This document shows positions 12,513 through 23,344 of a stretch of DNA of 64,000 bases, one piece after another. The stretch's first letter is position 1. The number at the start of each line of letters is the position of its first letter. Source of the DNA: Miscanthus floridulus (lineage: Eukaryota > Streptophyta > Magnoliopsida > Poales > Poaceae); the NCBI RefSeq assembly GCF_019320115.1, contig NC_089587.1, positions 105,201,158 through 105,265,157 of the forward strand, in the 5' to 3' direction. Position numbers and translations under genes: made by a program. Under the pieces are notes generated by a model, which ran no database searches, had not been told where the DNA came from, and was given only the letters and a program-made list of their open reading frames with translations.

Positions 12513-13769
12513 TATAGGATCTCTGGTTGGCCTAGAGGGGGTGAATAGGCCTATCAAAACAAACACTCAAACTTTTATCAAATTCACCCTACGGCACTAC
12601 CGCTCTGGAGGGCGGCACTACCAGACCAAAACAGCAGCACTGCTACATCTGCAGACAACTTCAAGTCACAGTTCAAAATCAGTGAATGGAAACTTAGATT
12701 GGAGAAATTTCTTAGCTTACTATAGGTATTATAGTCACAGATCAAGAGCTAGAATGAGTAGGAACACCACACACAAGTAGATCGACTAGAAACCCTAGAA
12801 ATCACCTCAACCAACAATATAAAATGCAAGTAATGTAAATCAAACACAAGTGACACAATCATTTATCCCATGGTTTAGCTCGCCACCAAGGCTTGCCTAC
12901 CTGCACATTGTTGAGGTTAGCCACTAAGGCTTAGGGCTTTCCAACCCTTTCTCATTCTCAAGTCAAGAGACATAACTCTTGAGATGAGGGGTGAGTATAC
13001 TAGCTTCAAGAGATGGTTACAAACCTCTCGGGGCTATCACACAAGTTGTCAAGCTCCACGGGCGATGCTCTAGCTACCAAGGAGCCAAGCTCCAAGAGTA
13101 ACAAACACAACCACCAGCTAAAACATGAACCAAGTGCTCTTTCAAGTTTGGGAATCAATGGAGCTGCTCTCTAATCAAGTTTTGGACCTTTTTCCCACAA
13201 GGATTGATGGGGAAATCAATGGATTTACTTGGGAGCTTGAGGTCAATAATGGAGGGAGAGAGAGAGCTCCTTTTTTGTTTGGGCATGTTGGAATCAACAG
13301 GGGGAGGAATAGAGATGTTGGGGAGGAAGAGGATGGGTATAAATACCCCCTCAGCCCCAACGATCACTTAAGTCATGGCAGTGCCGCGACTTAAGTGCGG
13401 CAGTGCCTCTCTTCAAGTGCGGCAGTGCCGCACCACGCAAGACAGCAAGGGAAGAGTGAAGTTTAGACTGTCTTGGCTATGAATCTGAGGATGCATGTGT
13501 ATGTTTGAGCACTTGGTAGCACATATTAGTTTAAGCATTGTGCCCCCCCTTTATAGTACGGCTTTTCCTATACTCAAATTCAAAATATAAAAAAATTTAA
13601 ACCTCCTTTGAGTTTGAAGCCATCTACATTTGTAATTGGGGGCTCCTCTGTTTCGTGTAGCATCCTCGAACATGAATTCTCTGCTTGTCATCTCAATAAA
13701 TCTCAATAGTTCTCTAATTGTGTGGTCATTATCACAAAAACCAACAATTAGGGCTTGATTGCACTTTCA
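12513..13769 (-). mobile_element. 3' LTR of copia element M
   Basis: A 1257-bp copy of the sequence at 60690-61906. The terminal TG is mutated (plus strand TATAGGATC against TGTAGAATC in the other copy). It contains the palindromic GTGCGGCAGTGCCGCAC motif at 13417-13433 and related copies. ORF-like stretches in it (for example 13125-13394) recur in the other LTR and are not genes. Confidence 0.9.
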
Positions 13770-13783
13770 ATCTCCCCCTTTTT
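13770..13783 (-). other. Polypurine tract of element M
   Basis: The minus strand reads AAAAAGGGGGAGAT directly before the LTR start TGAAAGTGC. This tract is highly characteristic of SIRE/Maximus-type copia elements. Confidence 0.85.
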
Positions 13784-14397
13784 GGTGATTGATGAAAACC
13801 CAATTAAAGCTTACAAAAGTATTGAAATAAATACCAAGATTTTTGAGCCATGGGTGTAGAGCCTCCGCCTAAGTAAGTGAATAGAGAATTGAATTCTCAA
13901 ATTGGCATAAGAAGCCAAGATTCATGTTTTAGTGAAAGTGATGGGGCTCCCCCTACACCCATGCTCCTGTGGGGTGCTGCATACTGTGTCAGGTATGTAA
14001 AACATGATGCAAATGACAGTTTATGCACAACATGATTTGTTGTTGTAGCTGGGTGCGGCACTGCCGCACTTATTGTAATAGCACAGATCAGAACAGACAC
14101 CACACAGCATGTGATATATATAAAGATATACATTCTAGCACAATTGTATCGCAAGCGATAGCATAGATTAATATATGTCCATATCCCACATATATAAAAA
14201 GTACTTAAGTAGCATTATTACATAAATAGAGTTTCTAAAGGACTCTCAAACTCTCACCTAACGAAGACTACTCTAAATGGATATGAACATGACTTCTAGC
14301 TACAACAACCTCCATGGCGTCAAAAAAGTTGTTGACCCCTATAATTTTCTCCCCCTTTGGCATAAAGCACCAAAAATAGAAGAAAAGAAGAAAAAAA
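13784..14397 (-). other. 3' untranslated region of element M
   Basis: Between the acidic end of the extra ORF and the polypurine tract I see no coding frame. It holds one perfect palindromic motif GTGCGGCACTGCCGCAC at 14054-14070. The rest is AT-rich sequence without features I recognise. Confidence 0.6.
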
Positions 14398-15946
14398 TCA
14401 CTCCTCATCCTCTTGGATCGTGTCCCAATCGACATCATCCCCACCAGCAGCTCCACTAGCACCTGCAACATCCTCCTCTCCACCATCATCATCATCGTTG
14501 GAGGAGGAGGAGGAAGAAGAAGACACCATCGCCCTCCCTTGGTGATGAGTTGCCGAAGTGCGCCGCTCATGCCTGGTGCTTCTCCTCATGGACTGCAAGG
14601 TGGACCTCAAACTCATGTGAGGATCAAGCTCTCACTGCTCCTGCTCCTCCTCCTCCTTATCGTCTAAATCTATCTTAGAAAGACTAGGGAGGTCATCAAA
14701 CCTCACCAGTGACTGAACTAGAGAAAGAGGTGGCAGCCCTGCACGCTCTCTAGCCTCCCAGTTGGCTTCATGGTTCTCCAACCGGTCCTGATATGCGGTC
14801 CTCGTTGCATAAGTGCAAGTTGTGAAAATGGCCTTAATCCATCTCCCAAACTTCTCCATCTTCTTTTCCCTACGAGTCCTAGATCGAGATGACTCAGGCA
14901 CATCCTCAACTAATGGAGAGCGTCTCACTACCCTGCTAGCACCTGCTCCTCGGGTCTTCTCAATTTTGTAGACGGTGTGAAGACCATCTTTCTCAAATAT
15001 ATAGCCAGTGACCCTCTCAATCATAAACATGAGATAGGGGGCATAGGGTATCCCCTTTCTCCTATCCTCCATGGCGTTCCTCAGCTCATGCCACATGAAG
15101 CGAGGGACATTAAACCTGTCACCTGCAGAAGCAAATCTAGCAAGCACATTCCTCATATATCCATTAAGATCAGAAGCCGCTCCATCCTTAGGATTGATAG
15201 TGTGCCTGATCAAATTATTCAGAATGTAATAATAGATCTTCAGGCCACTGACCTTCCCATCTGCACTTCTCCTGTCAATCCACATATATGCAATGTCATG
15301 GATCTTAGCTCTAGCCTCATCATGAATGTAAGTGAAGCCCCGCTCCTCCTCTCCAAAACCAAGGATTTGGCTGAAAGTCACAAAATCAACTCTATAATGT
15401 CGTCCCTCAGTCATCTAGTGAATCTCATTAGTGTAGATACTATAAAAGAAAGTGGCATGAAACTAGGCTAGCACTTCCTCATTCCAATTATATCTAAAGC
15501 TCATAATATCAGTGAGGCCAAACAACTCACAAGCCTTGATCACCTTATTGAATTATGGCTCATTCTTTGCCTTCATCTCCTCCCAATCAACATACTACAT
15601 CTTCACAACCTTGGATTTCTTGAAGTTGAAGTTCACAGAAGCATAGAAGTTGGAATGAAAATCATTCCAAAACCTATAGTCAATCTTCAAATCCTTTGGC
15701 TGCTCATAGGGATTATTCTCACATGCTTCCTCCACCATCTCTAGCTTTCCCGCATAGTTGAGCATGGGATGAGCATGTGTGTCAATAGGATGCCTCATGA
15801 CTACATCCTCATAATACTCTCTGATGTAGCTCCTATCAAACTCCTCAAGATGAGGTGGAGTATCTAGGCAAGCACCTGGAGGAATGGTACTACCAGCCCT
15901 CTCTAGGTTCTCCTCCTATTGGATCATCTGATCTCTCCTCCTCATG
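14398..15946 (-). pseudogene. Extra ORF downstream of copia pol, 3' portion
   Basis: One frame runs from 15946 to a stop at 14398 (about 516 codons), with six internal stops near 15919, 15596, 15551, 15467, 15416 and 14633. Each is one transition from Gln, Arg or Trp. The central part holds FWNDFHSNFYASVNFNF, YVDWEEM, MTEGRHYRVDF..FSQILGF, YYYILNNLIRHTINPKDG and VPRFMWHELRNAM patterns, which resemble the putative plant transposon protein domain found beside grass retroelements. The C-terminus is Ser-rich then strongly acidic (SSSSSSSS, DDDDGGEED, DWDTIQEDEE). No membrane segment is evident, so despite the env-like position this does not look like an envelope protein. The first 47 codons lie at 46229-46088, across the T1 insertion, in the same frame. 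Function unknown. Confidence 0.75.
15942..15946. repeat. Target-site duplication, left copy (element T1)
   Basis: TCATG here pairs with CCATG at 46088-46092. The copies differ by one transition. The extra ORF of element M joins in frame through this site. Confidence 0.75.
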
Positions 15947-17334
15947 TGTCGGTGTTTCGAACAAATACCAACTAGTAAATTTATATTTATTGCATGTTAG
16001 GCTCAGATGGTGTACTAAAGTACGCAAGGTTTATACTGGTTTGGGCAGAATGTCCCTACGTCCAGTTTGCTACTGCTCGTGTTATTAGTACCAAAAGAGG
16101 GTTCATAGTAGGGGGTACAAATGGTCGAGAGAGGGATAGGTCCCAAGTCTCTGATGGAAAGGTCAAAAGGATGCTAAGAGCTCGGTTGCTTCTTAGCTGT
16201 GTGTCATGTGTGGAATCAATCCCCCCCTCTAGTGGGCCACCCTGCCCTCCCTTTTATAGACCAAGGGGGCAGGGATTATAGATGGGACAAAGAGGAAAAA
16301 ATAGAGGTAGAGAAGGTCCTTCGAAGGTGTTGGCTCTTCCTTTTCCCTTGAGCCTGACCTGCTGACATGGTAGATGGTGCCAGGGATATCATGTTTGTTA
16401 ATCCTGATAGGGTCATGCTTTGGCTCTGGTCAGCTAGTGGTCGTGTCCCATCCTACTCCGACAGATGATGCGGCGAGTTGGGGTACCAAACTATGACCCT
16501 ACGGGGAGTGGACGGGGAAGTGACCATATGTTCGTTACTGTTGATGATGCGAGTTCTATCTTGGATTGTAGTGGTTGTCGTATGCTTATGTCAGGATCCA
16601 CATCCGAGGGCTGATGGCGATGCCCACAACACTGTAAGATAAAAGTCGGCGCCTACAACACTGTTTGGGCTCTGCCATGCCTGGAAGGGCTTAAAGCGCC
16701 CATCCTGTCATATCCTAACGGTACTTTCCTACTGGCGTATAGGGCATGGTCCTCAGTACTACGATTGACTTGAATGTCCTATCTTACCCTGTGCCCATCA
16801 TTATGAAGGAGCGGGGTGCAATCGTCAGGCGAGGCGGAGCCAGCCTTAGGACATCGGGTGAGACAGAGCCTGTCCTAGGACATCGGGTGGGGCAAAGCCA
16901 GCCCTCAGCCATCGGCCAAGGTGGAGTCAGCCCTTAGAGGTCGGGCAAGGTGGAGCTAGCCCTTAGGGGTCAGGAGAGGCAAAGCTAGCCCTTTGACATT
17001 GGGCGAGGTGGAGCCAACCCTAAGTCGTCGGGTGAGGTAGAGCCAACCCTGAGTCGTTGGGTGAGGCGGAGCTAGCCCTCAACCATCGGGCGAGGCGGAG
17101 TCTGCCCCTAGACATCGGGTGAGGCAAAGTCTGCCCCTAGGCATCGAGTGAGGCGGAGTCTGCCTCTAGACATCAGGCGAGGCAGAGTCCAGCCCTCGGG
17201 GGTCGGGCGAGGCACGACCAACCTCCAGTCATATGGATAAGAAGCGCAGTTGCGTTCTTGTCTGCTTGAGAGCATTAACGTTTGATGGTTATTAGCTCCA
17301 CCTCATTGGGTACCCCAGTATTAGGTTCCTGATA
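15947..17334 (-). mobile_element. 3' LTR of element T1
   Basis: 1388 bp, plus-strand TGTCGGTG at the left. At the right it ends CCTGATA where the other copy keeps CCCCGACA. On the minus strand it is preceded by a purine-rich AGGGGCTCGAGGGCTAC tract that is the likely polypurine primer (plus 17335-17352). It contains a 29-bp tandem array. Confidence 0.85.
16825..17231. repeat. 29-bp tandem array in T1 3' LTR (14 units)
   Basis: Fourteen degenerate units of TCGGGCGAGGCGGAGCCAGC followed by about 9 variable bases are laid head to tail; one unit has 30 bases. The array occupies nearly 30% of the LTR. The homologous array at 45606-45984 has 13 units. Confidence 0.9.
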
Positions 17335-17575
17335 GTAGCCCTCGAGCCCCTGGGTGATTCGGATAGAATCACCTAGGGGGTGATTTGACATGCCAGAGGG
17401 TGCGCATGAGCACACCCGATGGGTGTAGCCCCTGAGCCCTTGGGTGATTTAGATAGAATCGCCTAGGGTTTTTTGATTCGGCAGAGGGTGCGCGCGAGCG
17501 CACCCATCGAGTGTAGCCCCTAAGCCCCAGGTGATTCGGATAGAATCACCCGGGGGGTATTTCGGACCCTTCGTG
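17335..17575. repeat. 89-bp tandem repeat beside T1 3' LTR
   Basis: Units start at about 17335, 17424 and 17513, each with GTAGCCC..GAGCCC then GGTGATTCGGATAGAATC. The third is shorter and runs into the sequence near 17570. On the minus strand this lies just upstream of the T1 polypurine tract, in the 3' untranslated region. Confidence 0.8.
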
Positions 17576-18000
17576 GGTATGGCTGTGAGATTTGGTATTT
17601 TGAGAACTGAATAGTTTGAAAGGGAACCCTAGTATCCCGTTCATAGGGATTCATCTAGGGTTAGCCCGGTTGAGGCTCAATCGTAGATCGAGACTCCCTT
17701 GAGGTTCATGTTCTTGAGTTCTGGCCGCTTGTGGGCCCATCCCTCGTTGGGACGACCATCAAAACTATTGGGCTAGCCCTTAAACTCCTAGGCCTAGGTG
17801 GGCTAGAGAAATGGTTCTTGACCCGTATCCCCTCTGCGGTAAAATAGTCCTAGTCTGCCCGGGAAGGTGAAACATCCGGTGCCACACTAGTGGGAAAGGA
17901 TAGGGATTGCAGGTGCATATCCCGCGGCATGATGTGGTGGTGTATCATGGTAGGCACAGAGATCTAGGAGGATTGTTGCCCTTCTCACATCTGTCGCCCC

Positions 18001-18007
18001 TATAAAA
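18001..18007 (+). promoter_or_regulatory. TATA-like box for the antisense ORF of T1
   Basis: TATAAAA sits in a GC-rich context. The first ATG in the reading direction is at 18038 and a better-placed one (CCAATGGAGCC) is at 18146. The region from 17640 to 18000 upstream shows no coding frame. Inferred from position only. Confidence 0.4.
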
Positions 18008-18037
18008 CCAAGGGGTTCACCCGCAAGGTTCTGTACT

Positions 18038-18718
18038 TTGCCTTCTTGCCTTCGCATCTACAACTTCTGCTGCCAATCGCCTAAGCCTCCCGCACTCGCA
18101 TCACAGCCGCTATCAAGCTCACATCCACCCCCTCCTAATTGTCCAATGGAGCCATGGTGTAGATCTGACATCACCTCTCAGTGCCTAGAGGGCCTCGTTC
18201 ATCGTGGCCTCCTTTGCCTGCTGACTGCCACCAAGGAGTGGTGGCTGCCCAACAATGAGGACAAGCCATCGCCACCCGAAGGTTATGTTGTGTCCTTTGC
18301 TCGCTTTCACGAATGGGGATTCGCCACCCCTGCCCACAAGTTCCTTTGCGGGCTGCTGGATTACTACAAGGTGGAGTTGTTGCACCTTACTCCCAATGGG
18401 GTCTAGCACATTGTGGCGTTTGTTGCCCTATGTGAGGGGTTCTTGGGGATTAATCCCCACTTCGACCTATGGTGGTATCTCTTCGTCGTCAACCTTTAGA
18501 AGAAGAAGGTCAGGAAGCAAGAGCTGAGCGTGCCGGTGGGATGTGTCGGTATTCATCTTTGCAACAACCGGGTGAATGAATACCCATTGATGCATCTGTC
18601 GACCTCCAATAAGGGGTGGCATTCACATTGATTTTATGTCAAGGATGACGTTGCTGCCCCCTTGCCAGCGTTCTTCGGGCGCATCATCGAAGAGGTCCCA
18701 AAGTTGTGGAAGTGGGGT
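18038..18718 (+). pseudogene. Antisense extra ORF of T1, 5' portion (putative gypsy-type transposon family)
   Basis: The plus-strand frame reads PPEGYVVSFARFHEWGFATPAHKFLCGLLDYYKVELLHLTPNGV, then HIVAFVALCEGFLGINPHFDLWWYLF, YPLMHLSTSNKGWHSH, FYVKDD. That is the N-terminal module of the putative gypsy-type transposon family (Transposase_28-like), common near grass gypsy elements. It opposes gag-pol, which lies on the minus strand. Stops break it after NPNGV, VVNL and WHSH (the last TGA from TGG). The frame ends at KLWKWG, exactly at the GGGGT target site of T2, and continues at 29162 with VPNKARKNIKDHLAAL. Start uncertain: 18038 or 18146. Its role is unknown; no catalytic motif is visible. Confidence 0.75.
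18714..18718. repeat. Target-site duplication, left copy (element T2)
   Basis: GGGGT, identical to 29157-29161 on the other side of T2. Confidence 0.95.
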
Positions 18719-20084
18719 TGTTAACACTGGATTTTGGTCGACTCTGGAGGATGACAGGTGGACCCGCATGCGGGAAGAAGGATATTCGGCAAACAAAATG
18801 AGTGGTCGGCTAAATGCTTGTGCAGTCGGTTACTTCAGAAGGTGGTGACTCCATTCGGGAAAGCAGAAGATGGCAGGCAAAGCCGATCGAAAAGATGAAA
18901 GTTGTAATAATAAAGGACTCTGAGAGTTTAGGGCAAGGAATTGTAGTTTCCAAGTTTATTTAAGAGTTCCTTTGTAAATCATAGTCTTTTAGGACTCAGG
19001 TTTTGTCTAGGGTATAAATATTGACCCTCGACCATTGTAATAGGTGTTCACAACCAAATCAACACAACCGGCCCCGTGCCAACTTTCGAGTCCTTTTGTC
19101 GTGTCGTCGAGTTCTTCGAGAGGAGTCATTGATCCGTCGACCTCCGTAAGTTCCGACAACCTTGTTATCATGTTTAGTATCATGCGGTGGATTTAGACGT
19201 GATGCAAGTAGTCTTGTTTGTTTTCAATGATCGTGCGGCGGATCTTTGCTTGACAATCAAGAAGTCTTTGTTTATGCTTTGTTTATGAGTAGATACCGTG
19301 TGGCAGGTGTTTGCTCAATATGCTTAGTGAAAGCAAGACAGTTATCGGCTCTATTAGATACGGCAAAATCTAAATAGATTCATTAAGTTATCCTGTGTTG
19401 CATGTTTTAAATATTTTATATATTTGTAACACACTTCTGCCCAATCTAGATTGATATTGTTCGGCCCTCTCTTATGGTTTTATTCGTGCTTCAATGATCA
19501 TTGCTTTTCATATTACATTTGCAAATAGATAACATGCTCATAATGGCTGAATTATTTTAATCTAGATTGTCACATGTCGTGGGTTCATGCATGTTAATTA
19601 CGTTTAAGCTTTAACGAAACTAGGTGTCGTGCGGCAGATGCAGGTTTTAGATTAGTTTAGTCATGTTTATTTGCATGTTCCTTCTTCATGGACCCCAACT
19701 CGGCTGGATTGCTGAGCTTGGTTATGCATTAACTCATAATTAATGTCACTTGTTCAAACATGTCTTCCCTTGCACATGCATTCGGCAATCGGATCTTTAC
19801 GTGTGTTCATCTTACGATTAGCTGAATGGTTTATAAACTTGTTGGCAGACAGCTTCCTATAGCTGTATGTCGTTGTAAGTGGCTTCAAGGCCGTATATAT
19901 GGAACTGTCTGGTCTCACCCGACATGTTCCGATTTGGCATTTAACTGTTTTATCCCTTGTTAGTTTTTTTCAGGTCAAACTGACTAGCACGTTTCTGGAT
20001 CACGAAGCACCCGGGGACCTGATTGAAGCCATGCTTTCCGGCTTGCTGTGTGTGAGGCACAGTGTGTCACATTTTGTGTCAACA
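18719..20084 (+). mobile_element. 5' LTR of element T2
   Basis: 1366 bp. A TATAAATA box at 19013-19020 lies in GGGTATAAATATTGACC and is the likely promoter; the same box is at 28085-28092 in the 3' copy. No coding frame. The LTR ends at GTGTCAACA, 6 bp before the primer site. Confidence 0.92.
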
Positions 20085-20090
20085 CACTTT

Positions 20091-20110
20091 TTGGCACGCC
20101 CGGTGGGACC
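20091..20110 (+). other. Primer binding site of T2
   Basis: TTGGCACGCCCGGTGGGACC lies six bases after the LTR and resembles the TTGGCGCGCC-type primer sites of grass Tat elements. Which tRNA it pairs with cannot be settled by eye; it is not the initiator-Met type. Confidence 0.65.
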
Positions 20111-20125
20111 ATCTGTTAGTTCAAG

Positions 20126-21778
20126 ATGGCATCTGAGATCAACAATGATCATGTTCTGGATGTGAGCATGGCAGAATTGCCAGATAATTACAGGGATTTA
20201 GTGCTACAAGCATGTGAGCAATACCAACGGAAGTGTTTGATGTCTTTTTCCAAAAACAAGAGCAACAAAGTGTTTCAAAAGCAGTCAATGCCAAGGGTTC
20301 TTCTTCCACATCAAACTGATTACACTGAAGAGGAGGATGCTCAGAAGATGGCAGCCCTGGTTTATAAAGCTATGGGAGAAACCATGACAAACCATCACAC
20401 AGCTTTTCTGAATACCTTTCGGGCAATCATGATCAGTACTTTTGGTCCAATGGTTGATAAATACTTTGAAGAAAATGTTGGCCCACTCAGTGGACCGACA
20501 CTTTTCAATGTTCCAAAGCATCAAGAGAAGCCTGTTGGAAAAGAAGTAGCATCGACTTCAAATATAGGTGGATTGACTCACACTGAAAAGCAATCACATC
20601 CCACCTATGGCCAGGTGACATTCGGTACCATAGGAGAAGTGCCACCTTCAGCTTATAGAGTTTCTCCAGCATCAAACAGATTGCAGAAGAATATGTATGG
20701 AGATGGGTATCAAGAATTTACTGATTACAATGCTATCAATGCTGTGCCAAATCCAGGGTATAGGAGTGTTTCAGGATTGCCTTCTGGAGTGCAAGTACAA
20801 GGAAATCAGGATTCAGGCATTGATGTTTTGATGCACAGGATGGCTGATATGATGCAAAATCAGTTCGGCTTGAAGCCAAAAAATCAATCCTATTCATACA
20901 AGTCTCCTTATCCAGAGTGGTACAACAGAGTGGCGTTACCTCCAAGGGTGAAGCCTCCAACAGATTTGATCAAGTTTTCTGGTCAAGATGATACTAGTAC
21001 CATAGAGCACGTCAGTCGGTACTTAATGCAGCTTGGAGAAGCTGCTTCAGATGAAGCTTGGAGGATTCGATATTTTCCTTTGTCTCTTACAGGACCAGCT
21101 TTCACGTGGTTCACGTCTTTACCAGCTCATTCCATTGGTACGTGGGTAGAGCTAGAGCAGAAGTTTCATTCATATTTCTACATGGGTACTAATGAGAAGA
21201 AGTTGGTCGATCTCATGAGTCTGAGGATGAGAACAAATGAGACACCATTGGAATATCTTCACAGATTTAGGGAGACCAAGAATATGTGTTATTCTCTGAA
21301 TTTACCAGATGATCAACTACCTGGAATAGCTATAGCAGGAATGTTGCCGAATATCAGGGAGAAGTTGTTCGGCATGGAGTTTGATGATCTTGGCCAACTT
21401 GCACAGCGTTTAGCAGCTATGAGTAATCAGGCCCAAGGATTCAGGAGAGATAATTGCTTTTAGAAGAACAATGCCACTAATGAGGTGTATCAAGGTTTTC
21501 TAGAGGAAGCGACTGAGTATATTGATGAAGATGAGATAGCTGCAGCTGAGTTGAATTGGGCAAAGGAGCCTACTCAAATTAGTCAATGCTGGTTGAAACA
21601 ACAAAAGGGAACCTATGATTTTGATGTTACTAAGGCAGACAGGCTTTTTGCATTATTGATGAAGGAAGGACGCATCAAGCTGCCAGAAGGACATCCCATG
21701 CTACGTCCTAAAGGAGTGAAAGACAAAAAGTATTGTGGCTTCCATAACACTAATTCTCACTCTATTAATGATTGCTGA
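20126..21778 (+). pseudogene. Gag of T2
   Basis: One frame from ATG 20126, 16 bases after the primer site. The capsid-like retrotransposon gag domain is at residues 280-430: PPTDLIKFSGQDDTSTIEHV, WRIRYFPLSLTGPAFTWFTSL, W.ELEQKFHSYFY and LRMRTNETPLEYLHRFRE. Near the end a variant zinc knuckle, YCGFHNTNSHSINDC (C-H-H-C pattern), is visible. In-frame stops are TAG 21461-21463 and TGA 21776-21778. The second, in NDC*VFRI, is CGA to TGA at a CpG. The frame then runs on into protease without a break. The product would form the virus-like particle core. Confidence 0.88.
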
Positions 21779-23344
21779 GTGTTCAGAATACGAATCCAGA
21801 AAGCTATCCAAGAGGGACATTTGAAGTTTGATGGCAAGATGAGAATTGATGATCAGCCTTTTCCACAAAATATGATTTCTTTCTCTATGAATATGGTCTC
21901 TGCCAATGATCTCAAAGGTAAAGGCAAGATGAAGGTGTTGACTTCTGATAGAGCAAAGAAAAGTGGTGTTGTTGACCCGGATCAGCAAGTCACCAGTAGA
22001 GAGCTGCAGCAACGAGTTCAGTTTCAGAATAGCCGAACCGAGAAAGGTCAAACTTCCAAACCCAGAGTTACATCATGTATTTTGCTAAACAAGTGGCAGA
22101 GAGAGCAAGAGAAGGAATACTATAAGAAGCAATGGTTTATGGAAGAATGCTGGAGGTATGAGGAAGAGGTATACCGAAGGGAGCAAGAAGAATACATGAT
22201 AGAACAAGAGCAGTCTCATTGGGGTTGTTCATTCTTTAGGCATTGTTGGAATGAAGGCTTGAGGTTGCCTGCTAGAAATAATTGTTCAGAGTGTAGTGCT
22301 CAGTACTCCGAGTATAGGCAATCTCGAGTCAACCGCCGTCCCGTCTATGAAAGACTTGGAATGAAGGTTCCTGAAGATGATCGGCGCTTAAAAATAGATG
22401 ATTTTGAGAATCAGCAAAGGAAAAGATTTGCAGGTCAAGGTTGGATTCATGATAGGGTGCATGATGAAGAAGCTGATTCCTATAGATACGTATGGCAAAA
22501 AGGACAGTGGTGTCCTCCAGGCCTGAGGAAAAGTCAGAAAAGAAGAGTTCAACGGTTGAGGAATAGGGAGTTGAAACAGGAAGTTACCGAAACAAAGCAA
22601 ATATGGCGTCCTAAGAAGAAGCTTGATGGATGTGGTCCTTCGACTGATGCTTGCATGGCTTTCTTCCTCCCATCAGAGTTTATAGCTCCCGAAAGCCAAG
22701 ATGTCCAAGAAGAGGTGTACTCTGATTTTGATGAAAGTGAATGTCAAGATTTGATGGCTCAGCTTGTATTAACACAGCAGGCTGTTTTTGACAAACCAAT
22801 CAAGAATCATCACTTGAGACCACTCTATTTAAGGGGATATGTCAATGGCAAGCCTTTAACTAAGATGTTTGTTGATGGAGGGGCTGCTATCAATATCATG
22901 CCTTATACTACCTTCAGAAAGCTTGGGATGACTAATGAAGAATTGTTGAAAACTGACATGGTGCTTAGGGACTTTGCTGGCAACCCTTCCGATACCCGAG
23001 GTGCTATCCATGTCGAGCTGACTATTGGGTCGAAAACTCTGATTACTACCTTTTTTGTCATTGATGGCAAGGGGGCATATAGTCTACTCTTGGGTAGAGA
23101 TTGGATCCATGCTAATTGCTGCATTCCTTCAACCATGCATCAAATTCTCATTCAATGGATTGGAGATGACGTTGAAGTTGTACATGCTGATGATTCGGTA
23201 AGTGTTGCTGCCACAGAATCTACCTACTGGGAATATGAAGGCGTCAATTGTTTCTCTGGAAAAGTGTGGAAAGAAGGTCCTGTAAATGTTTTCAGCGAGG
23301 GCCAACAGCCGATCCAAGCAGTCGGCTCTCATAGTAATTTTTAA
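21779..23344 (+). pseudogene. Gag C-terminus and aspartic protease of T2
   Basis: The gag frame continues for 521 residues. An Arg/Glu/Trp-rich linker with a predicted helical, charged segment (KEYYKKQWFMEECWRYEEEVYRREQEEYMIEQE, read here in overlapping parts) fills the first 200 residues. The protease is at residues 350-450: LTKMFVDGGAAINIMPY with the D-G-G form of the active site usual in Tat elements, then YSLLLGRDWIHAN. The frame ends TAA at 23342-23344, and the RT frame opens with an ATG that shares the last A (TAATG). No stop occurs within this part itself. Confidence 0.85.

Noticed and set aside
13125..13394. 89-codon frame with GRNRDVGEEEDGYKYPLSPN, repeated near 61325-61621
   Set aside because: It occurs at the same place in both copia LTRs and is LTR sequence; the frame differs and has no family match.
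14398..15946. Envelope protein interpretation for the extra ORF of M
   Set aside because: No signal peptide, membrane segment or cleavage site is visible; the tail is acidic and Ser-rich and the centre resembles a plant transposon protein domain.
15855..16281. Plus-strand frames spanning the T1 LTR edge
   Set aside because: They cross an element boundary at 15947, so cannot be one gene.
16825..17231. CRISPR-like array
   Set aside because: Units are contiguous with no unique spacers, in a plant LTR, and have an equivalent in the other LTR.
22388..23332. Minus-strand frames opposite T2 protease
   Set aside because: Shadows of the gag-protease frame; no motif, and the sense frame has clear protease blocks.
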